Assembly: GCA_946487895.1 (NCBI GenBank)
Contig: CAMLUO010000002.1
Coordinates: 29,999-93,998, forward strand
Length of the DNA: 64,000 nt
Source of the DNA: an uncultured Clostridium sp.
GTDB lineage: Bacteria; Bacillota; Clostridia; TANB77; CAG-508
Direction: 5' to 3'
Every line of letters begins with the position of its first letter. The stretch's first letter is position 1. This document shows, in pieces, positions 58,482 through 64,000 of this stretch. Both the position numbers and the translations under genes were made by a program. Under the pieces are notes generated by a model. It was not told where the DNA came from. It searched no databases and saw only the letters and a list, made by a program, of their open reading frames with translations.

Positions 58482-58573
58482 GATTTATACCAAAATTTTA
58501 TGATTATTTAAAACATTAAATTAATAATTTACAGTTTAATATACCAGCAGAATAGTGAAATTGCACTACTTTA

Positions 58574-58612
58574 AAAGGGAGGCACATTGTATAATATACC
58601 CCCTTTTACATT
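58574..58612 (-). terminator. Possible terminator after the membrane-anchored unknown gene
   Basis: Arms AAAAGGGGG / CTCCCTTTT (one G-T pair) just after the stop at 58619. There is no long T run behind it, so function is uncertain. Confidence 0.4.
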
Positions 58613-58618
58613 TACCTT

Positions 58619-59389
58619 TTAAATTACATTCATCATTGTTTCAACAATTTCTTGATTAGTTAATTTATTTTTCTCATTACTATTTAAAAATATAATAGAC
58701 TTATTTGCATCTTCATATTCAGCATATTCATAAACTTGATATGGATCCATAGCTTCAAATTCATTTTTTATAATATCTCCTGTAACCACATCAACCATAT
58801 AATTAATTCCTGTCATATCAACAATAACCAATTTATTCTGTTGTTTTATCTCATCTATCTTATCAGCATACTGACTATTAGCTTCAGACTTTACTTTTAG
58901 ATATCCATTTTCATCAATTTCATATGAATTTTCCACGCTATTAATGCAACTCAAAAATATATTTCTACTTGATGGCGAAATCCAAATACCTGCATCATTT
59001 GGTTCTCCTACAACATTTTGGTTATTTATTTCAGTATATGTTGGCATTCTTTGTTCCAAACTACCTATTAATCCTGTTCTATATGCAATACTTGGTTTTA
59101 TTAATAGTTCATTATTACTTTCTTCATATAATTCGTTATCACCAGTAAACCCGTATTGTTCTTTCACACTACTTATTCTCTCATTTTCTTGCTCTGTATT
59201 ATTTTCGTTTATTATATTTTGCTCAGTTTCATTTACTATTTCTTCTTTTGCATTATTATTTATATGATTTTCTATCAAATTATTTTCATCTTCTTCAATC
59301 TTTTTTAAATTCACATAAAAAGCTATCACTACTACTATTACAACTATTACAATAATAATTGGTATTAAAATTCTTTTATTAAGTTTCAT
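58619..59389 (-). CDS. Membrane-anchored protein of unknown function (256 residues)
   Basis: The frame opens at 59413, but GGAGTTTGTTA precedes ATG 59389, giving MKLNKRILIPIIIVIVVIVV. One N-terminal membrane helix is followed by an acidic, Asn-rich linker (about residues 30-75) and a globular extracytoplasmic domain. The domain contains GIWISPSSRNIFLSC, KLVIVDMTGINYMVDVVTGD and AMDPYQVYEYAEYED. No family recognised. It lies directly downstream of the exported carboxypeptidase gene (80-base gap), so the pair may be cotranscribed and act at the envelope. Confidence 0.78.
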   Translation of the reverse strand: MKLNKRILIPIIIVIVVIVVVIAFYVNLKKIEEDENNLIENHINNNAKEEIVNETEQNIINENNTEQENERISSVKEQYGFTGDNELYEESNNELLIKPSIAYRTGLIGSLEQRMPTYTEINNQNVVGEPNDAGIWISPSSRNIFLSCINSVENSYEIDENGYLKVKSEANSQYADKIDEIKQQNKLVIVDMTGINYMVDVVTGDIIKNEFEAMDPYQVYEYAEYEDANKSIIFLNSNEKNKLTNQEIVETMMNVI

Positions 59390-59469
59390 TAACAAACTCC
59401 ATTCTATCTCCAAAATGCACTATAAAATCATTTGAAGAATTCTTTACTATTTTTATGCTTTATTCTTAA

Positions 59470-62103
59470 TTATTCATGTCCCAGCATATTTAATGTAGCA
59501 TTAATATATTTACCTGCAAAATTTTGTCTTACAACATCTGTGTGACTCCATACTGTTGCTGGCATTTCTACTAATGTAGATCTACAATTTCTTAAACTTG
59601 CTCTTGCCCAATTAACTAAATATCCTGTGCCATATGAATTAATATGATTACTCATTCCAAATTGATTTCTATAGTATGCTCCTAATCCAGAATCTCCTAT
59701 TGTTTCATTTAACCAACCATGTAAATCAACTAGTATATTTCTTCCATTAGTTGATTGATGAGAAGTTAAAAAATTCTTTAATTCTACTGCCTCATTTGCT
59801 TGAAATCCTGCTGTTCCATTATAATTTCTTCCACTGTATGTTTGATATTTGGTTCCACTTATATGCCAACATCTATTTAAATCTATACCTGCATTTCCCG
59901 GTGCAGTACTATGCAATGTTAATCTTCCTGGGCCATTATTTGACCATCCATAATTTGCTCCATCTGGATTAACTGATGGTAATATATATATTGTCCATTT
60001 ATTTTCCACATTCATATCTTGTGCTTGAACTAATCTATTTTTGAATTCTTCTGCTATATATGTCAATTCTTGACCATCATAATTCCACTGGTCTTCAAAC
60101 CCATGTACAGAGAAAACTGCAAACATCACATTTGGACCTTTTCCTATTTTATAATATTTTAAATCTTGTCCTCTTGAATCTCCTATTGTTTTTAATCCAC
60201 TTATTCCATATGTTCCTATTTCATAATTTATTTTCTGAAATTTTATAACATTATTTTGTGTATCACCTTTAAATTTAGGTACTGCTCCTAAATATTTATC
60301 AAATAAATTTACTCTTACAACTTTAGTTTGTACTGTATTTCGTAAATCTCCCGTTTCAGCTTCTAAATAATATTGTTTATTCACATCTATATTGCTCACA
60401 TCAATATCAAAATAATATGTATTTCCCCAATCTTGTTTTACATACATTGCATTTGAATATGTTCCATCTGTTGATTTAATTCTTACTATTGGAGTAAATT
60501 CTGGTACTGTGGATATTCCGTTTACCCATTCAACATATATTACTGTTCCGGCAAGATATGGATGTCCACTTACAGATGTTGTTAAATAAATGTCATTTAA
60601 TTGTGTAACAATATTCCCTTCATATTTTTGAACTTTAAGTGAAATGATATTTTCATTATCAATGTTTATAGTATATTTAAAATTTTTATATTGCCCTTTT
60701 TGGGTAGAAAAATTCACTTTTGTAACTTTATTTTCTGATTGATTCCTAAAATCTCCTGATTCCATTTCTAAATAATATTGCTTATCTACATCTATTCCTT
60801 CTATATAACCATCAAAATAATATGTATTTCCAACCAATTGACTAACAAACATTTCTTTTTCATATGTTCCATCAATTGATTTTAATTTCATTTTTGGAAT
60901 ATATTCTGGTACTGTAGATTTAGCATCTATCCATTCTATATATACAACATTTCCATACAAATAACTATATCCTTTATCATTATTTGTCAAGCTAAGTTGT
61001 GTAATTTCGTTTGTTGCATCACCATAATACACAATTTTTTCTATTTTCAAGGTATTCTCTGAATACAAATAAACATTATATGCATAATCACTATATTTTC
61101 CTATTTTTGAAGAAAAGTTTAAAGTTGTTTTTTTGTTTTCTGAAATATTTTTGTTATCACCAGACGTTGTTTTTATATAATATTTTTCGTCTTTTTTAAT
61201 ATCAATTCCATCTATATATCCATCAAAATAATATGTATTTCCACTTATTTGTTTTATAAATAATGTTTTAACAACTTTTCCATCTTCTGTTTCTAATGTT
61301 ACTATTGGATTTTTCTCAGGCACTGTAGATTTTCCATTTACCCATTCTACATATACCAAATTACCATAGATGTATGTATTACCTTTATCTATATTATTAA
61401 TTCCAAAACTTATTAATTCACTTAAAGCATCTCCCACATAAGTGATTTTCTTGAAAGATAACTCATTTTTTTCAATTAATACGTTATACTCCTCATATTC
61501 ACCTAAGTTTTGGTTATTTACTTTCATATTTGACTTTTTATATTCAGATACATTATTCTCATTTCCTGATGTAACTTCAAAATTATACTTTTTATTAAAG
61601 TCTTTTCCATCTAAGAATATGTCAAAGTAATATGTATTCCCCCACTCTTGTTTAACAAAACATTCATGACTTTCGCTATTATCTTCACTTTTTAGTGTTA
61701 CAGTAGGATTTTTAGTTGGTACAGTAGATGCTCCATCTATCCACTCTATAAAAACAAACTTCCCATAAACATATCCTTTTCCACTACTATTTTTAGCCAA
61801 ATGAATTTCTAATAATTGATGAGTTGTATCACCAACATATGTACTAGATTTTTGCATAGAATTGGCTTCAACTACATCAATATCTTCTTGTTTTTCTATT
61901 ATATTTGTTTTATTTTCTTGCTCATTATCATTTTCATGTTCATCAAATATATAATTTCCTTCACTTCTTTGTCCAATAACGCTGTTTTCAGTTGATTTTT
62001 CATTTAATACATTCTGACTTAATGCATTACTGATATTTGATGTATGGATTAATAGAAATAAAACTATAACTACTAACAAAAAAATTTTTAAGAATTTTTT
62101 CAA
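59470..62103 (-). CDS. Exported M14-type zinc carboxypeptidase with four N-terminal surface modules
   Basis: 877 residues. The start is a TTG at 62103 behind AAGGGGGATTTAAA; the signal peptide is residues 1-28. An acidic linker leads to four diverged copies of the ~138-residue module (VFIEWIDGASTVP, VYVEWVNGKSTVP, VYIEWIDAKSTVP, IYVEWVNGISTVP). The C-terminal ~240 residues are an M14 peptidase: zinc ligands in SVHGFEDQW and LVDLHGWLNE, NPDGANYG, GIDLNRCW and the catalytic Glu in STLVEMP. Relatives trim peptidoglycan stem peptides at D-Glu-DAP; this activity is inferred. It is the only module protein not in the 30-46 kb block, and the modules are N-terminal instead of C-terminal. Confidence 0.9.
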   Translation of the reverse strand: MKKFLKIFLLVVIVLFLLIHTSNISNALSQNVLNEKSTENSVIGQRSEGNYIFDEHENDNEQENKTNIIEKQEDIDVVEANSMQKSSTYVGDTTHQLLEIHLAKNSSGKGYVYGKFVFIEWIDGASTVPTKNPTVTLKSEDNSESHECFVKQEWGNTYYFDIFLDGKDFNKKYNFEVTSGNENNVSEYKKSNMKVNNQNLGEYEEYNVLIEKNELSFKKITYVGDALSELISFGINNIDKGNTYIYGNLVYVEWVNGKSTVPEKNPIVTLETEDGKVVKTLFIKQISGNTYYFDGYIDGIDIKKDEKYYIKTTSGDNKNISENKKTTLNFSSKIGKYSDYAYNVYLYSENTLKIEKIVYYGDATNEITQLSLTNNDKGYSYLYGNVVYIEWIDAKSTVPEYIPKMKLKSIDGTYEKEMFVSQLVGNTYYFDGYIEGIDVDKQYYLEMESGDFRNQSENKVTKVNFSTQKGQYKNFKYTINIDNENIISLKVQKYEGNIVTQLNDIYLTTSVSGHPYLAGTVIYVEWVNGISTVPEFTPIVRIKSTDGTYSNAMYVKQDWGNTYYFDIDVSNIDVNKQYYLEAETGDLRNTVQTKVVRVNLFDKYLGAVPKFKGDTQNNVIKFQKINYEIGTYGISGLKTIGDSRGQDLKYYKIGKGPNVMFAVFSVHGFEDQWNYDGQELTYIAEEFKNRLVQAQDMNVENKWTIYILPSVNPDGANYGWSNNGPGRLTLHSTAPGNAGIDLNRCWHISGTKYQTYSGRNYNGTAGFQANEAVELKNFLTSHQSTNGRNILVDLHGWLNETIGDSGLGAYYRNQFGMSNHINSYGTGYLVNWARASLRNCRSTLVEMPATVWSHTDVVRQNFAGKYINATLNMLGHE

Positions 62104-62176
62104 TTTAAATCCCCCTTATATATTTTTATCACATTTTTATAATAACACATTTTCAAAAAATTTTAAAGATTTTTTC

Positions 62177-63682
62177 TTATTTATATTGATTATCTACTTC
62201 TTTCAAAATAACATCATGAGCGCTACCTTCTGAAATACTAACATCAGAAACAAGTGTTAGTCTTGCTTTTTCATGCAATTCTGGAATTGTAATACTTCCA
62301 CAATTACACATTGTAGACTTAATTTTGGCAACAGTTATAGCTAAATTATCTTTTAATCTTCCTGCATATGGAATGTATGAATCAACACCTTCTTCAAAAG
62401 AAAGTTTTTTATCTCCTCCCATATCATATCTTTGCCAGTTTCTTGCACGGTTTGAGCCTTCTCCCCAATACTCTTTAACATATCCATTTCCTCTTTTTAT
62501 TACTCTTGTTGGACTCTCATCAAATCTTGCAAAATATCTTCCTAGCATTACAAAATCTGCTCCAAGTGCTAAAGCAATTGTAATATGATGGTCATGTACT
62601 ATTCCACCATCCAAACATAAAGGTATATATACCCCTGTCTCTTCAAGATATTCATCACGAGCAGCAACAACATCTATCAATGCTGATGCATTTCCACGTC
62701 CTATACCTTTTGTTTCACGAGTTATACAAATAGAGCCTCCGCCTACTCCAATTTTTATGAAGTCTGCTCCTGCTTCTGCTAAATATCTAAATCCTTCTTT
62801 ATCAACTACATTTCCTGCACCAATTTTAACACTATCTCCATATTTCTCTCTTACAAAATCAATTGTTCTTTTTTGCCATATAGAATATCCATCTGAAGAA
62901 TCCATACAAATTAAATCTACTCCAGCATCTACTAATGCCGGAATTCTTTCTTCATAATCTCTTGTATTGATTCCTGCTCCAACTATGTATCTTTTATTTT
63001 CATCTAATAAAGAATTTGGATTATTTTTTCTTTCCTCATAATCTTTTCTAAATACTAAGTATTTTAAGTTTTCTTGTTTATCTAGTATTGGTAAACATGC
63101 AATTTTATTTTCCCAAATCACGTCATTTGCTTCTGCAAGACTAATTCCTTCATATGCCCATACTGTCTTATCTTTTGGAGTCATGAAATTATCTATTGGA
63201 GCATTCCTATCATCTCTTGAAAGTCTATAATCCTTATCTGTAACAAGTCCTATAAATTTTCCATTTGCTGTTCCATCTTCTGTAATCATTACTGTTGAAT
63301 GTCCTGTCTCTTCTACTAATTCTATAACATCTTTTAAAGGTGTTCCTGATTTTACGTTTGAGTCACTTATAATAAATCCTGCTTTGTGTTTTTTTACATG
63401 TCTAACCATTGCTGCTTGTGATTCAATTGATTGTGAACCATAAATAAATGCAACTCCTCCTTCACGAGCAAGTGCAATTCCCATTTCTTCACCAGAAACT
63501 GCTTGCATTATTGCAGATACCATTGGCACATTTGCATAATATTTTGGCTCTTCTCCTTTTTTGTATTTTACTAAAGGTGTTTTTAATGATACATTATTTG
63601 GTATACACCTTTCATCTGTTAAGTTTGGTAATAATAAGTACTCATTTAATGTTCTTGAAATATCTTCTAATATTTTTGCCAT
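62177..63682 (-). CDS. guaB: IMP dehydrogenase
   Basis: Converts IMP to XMP, the committed step of GMP synthesis. 501 residues in the classic order: N-terminal barrel start ([15 protein letters not shown]), a CBS pair about residues 95-215 ([32 protein letters not shown]), then the barrel with [16 protein letters not shown]. The catalytic Cys lies in [19 protein letters not shown], and the flap follows ([20 protein letters not shown]). ATG at 63682 has AAGGGAG. A palindromic repeat lies directly upstream of the ribosome site. Confidence 0.95.
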   Translation of the reverse strand: MAKILEDISRTLNEYLLLPNLTDERCIPNNVSLKTPLVKYKKGEEPKYYANVPMVSAIMQAVSGEEMGIALAREGGVAFIYGSQSIESQAAMVRHVKKHKAGFIISDSNVKSGTPLKDVIELVEETGHSTVMITEDGTANGKFIGLVTDKDYRLSRDDRNAPIDNFMTPKDKTVWAYEGISLAEANDVIWENKIACLPILDKQENLKYLVFRKDYEERKNNPNSLLDENKRYIVGAGINTRDYEERIPALVDAGVDLICMDSSDGYSIWQKRTIDFVREKYGDSVKIGAGNVVDKEGFRYLAEAGADFIKIGVGGGSICITRETKGIGRGNASALIDVVAARDEYLEETGVYIPLCLDGGIVHDHHITIALALGADFVMLGRYFARFDESPTRVIKRGNGYVKEYWGEGSNRARNWQRYDMGGDKKLSFEEGVDSYIPYAGRLKDNLAITVAKIKSTMCNCGSITIPELHEKARLTLVSDVSISEGSAHDVILKEVDNQYK

Positions 63683-63697
63683 TTTTTACTCCCTTCT

Positions 63698-63729
63698 ATG
63701 TCGCAGTGGGGACGTTTCTCTTGCGACAT
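63698..63729. repeat. GGGACG palindrome, type A copy 4
   Basis: Arms ATGTCGCA / TGCGACAT around GTGGGGACGTTTCTCT, upstream of guaB. Unlike most copies it is not at a stop codon on its own strand. Confidence 0.85.
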
Positions 63730-63857
63730 TCTATATTTTTTAAATTATTAACTCAAATTATATCCCATATTAAATTTATTGTAAATAATTTTATTCTAAA
63801 TAAATTGATAAATTTGAGCCTATTATAATTACTTATAACAAGTATAATAATGAAAAA

Positions 63858-63886
63858 AATACGTAGAATATCTTTTTTCTACGCAT
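63858..63886 (-). terminator. Terminator after rpmA
   Basis: Arms CGTAGAA / TTCTACG, then TATTTTTTTC on the minus strand. The region between it and guaB holds only the palindrome and A/T-rich DNA. Confidence 0.88.
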
Positions 63887-63904
63887 TTTTATGTAAGTAA
63901 CTCC

Positions 63905-64000
63905 TTATCCTTCTACTGGATAAACACTTACTTGTTTTTTATCTTTACCTTTTCTTTCAAATTTAACATTTCCATCTACTAATGCATAAAGTGTATCATC
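63905..64000 (-). CDS. rpmA: 50S ribosomal protein L27, C-terminal 31 residues (cut by window edge)
   Basis: The frame reads [20 protein letters not shown] then [11 protein letters not shown] and a stop. This is the conserved end of L27 (GGDDTLFA..VDGxVKFERKG in relatives). The N-terminus is outside the window. obgE, its usual neighbour, lies 40 kb away, so the common rpmA-obgE order is broken here. Confidence 0.92.
   Translation of the reverse strand, partial: DDTLYALVDGNVKFERKGKDKKQVSVYPVEG

Overview
The window is strongly A+T-rich DNA from a Gram-positive, Clostridia-like bacterium. Evidence for this is a SpoVT sporulation regulator, a sortase, amidase and glucosaminidase wall enzymes, canonical Firmicutes Shine-Dalgarno sequences (AGGAGG), ObgE, RecD2 and ribosomal protein L27. 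The A+T-rich style with many short palindromes resembles uncultured gut Clostridia, but I cannot name the species. Nearly every gene lies on the minus strand; only tmcAL and a small XRE regulator are on the plus strand.

Layout. 1-7.4 kb: an unknown partial gene, rnhA, tmcAL, remnants of dinD and of a PD-(D/E)XK nuclease, tRNA-Tyr and tRNA-Met, dprA, folD, a small unknown gene and ligA. 7.5-16.8 kb: a 925-residue internally duplicated unknown protein, a sortase, hinT, a short alaS, an XRE regulator, spoVT and a KAP-type P-loop NTPase. 16.8-26.4 kb: comF, recD2, an Rpn/YhgA nuclease-like gene, a small membrane protein, obgE, trpS and two unknown genes. 26.4-30.6 kb: gtrB-like and gtrA-like genes, prs and an ABC glycan exporter (wzm/wzt type). 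30.8-45.7 kb: four very large exported proteins. 45.8-58.4 kb: a glycan-synthesis operon of glycosyltransferases, a Wzy-like membrane protein, a pyruvyltransferase-like protein, a FAD oxidoreductase and a HAD protein. 58.6-64 kb: a membrane-anchored unknown protein, an exported M14 carboxypeptidase, an IMP dehydrogenase and the 3' end of rpmA.

The most striking observation concerns translation. Four genes (dprA, recD2 twice, trpS and a GT4 glycosyltransferase) look broken by +1 frameshifts. At all five sites an in-frame arginine codon CGG stands exactly where the frame must move by one base, and skipping the C restores a conserved glycine (GGN) and the rest of the family sequence. I checked by eye every minus-strand CGG (plus-strand CCG) and every plus-strand CGG inside the genes. 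I found no in-frame CGG used as an ordinary sense codon. The simplest reading is that CGG is unassigned here and is passed by +1 frameshifting, or read as a CGGN quadruplet for glycine.

A second theme is the cell surface. Five exported proteins (amidase, giant LRR protein, LRR-CAP protein, glucosaminidase, M14 carboxypeptidase) share about 20 copies of an approximately 138-residue module that I do not recognise, some nearly identical at the DNA level. They flank a glycan synthesis and export locus, so the modules may bind that glycan. Other points are a cluster of DnaA-box-like sites inside dprA, a family of GGGACG-containing palindromes placed at gene ends, and two larger palindromic insertions.
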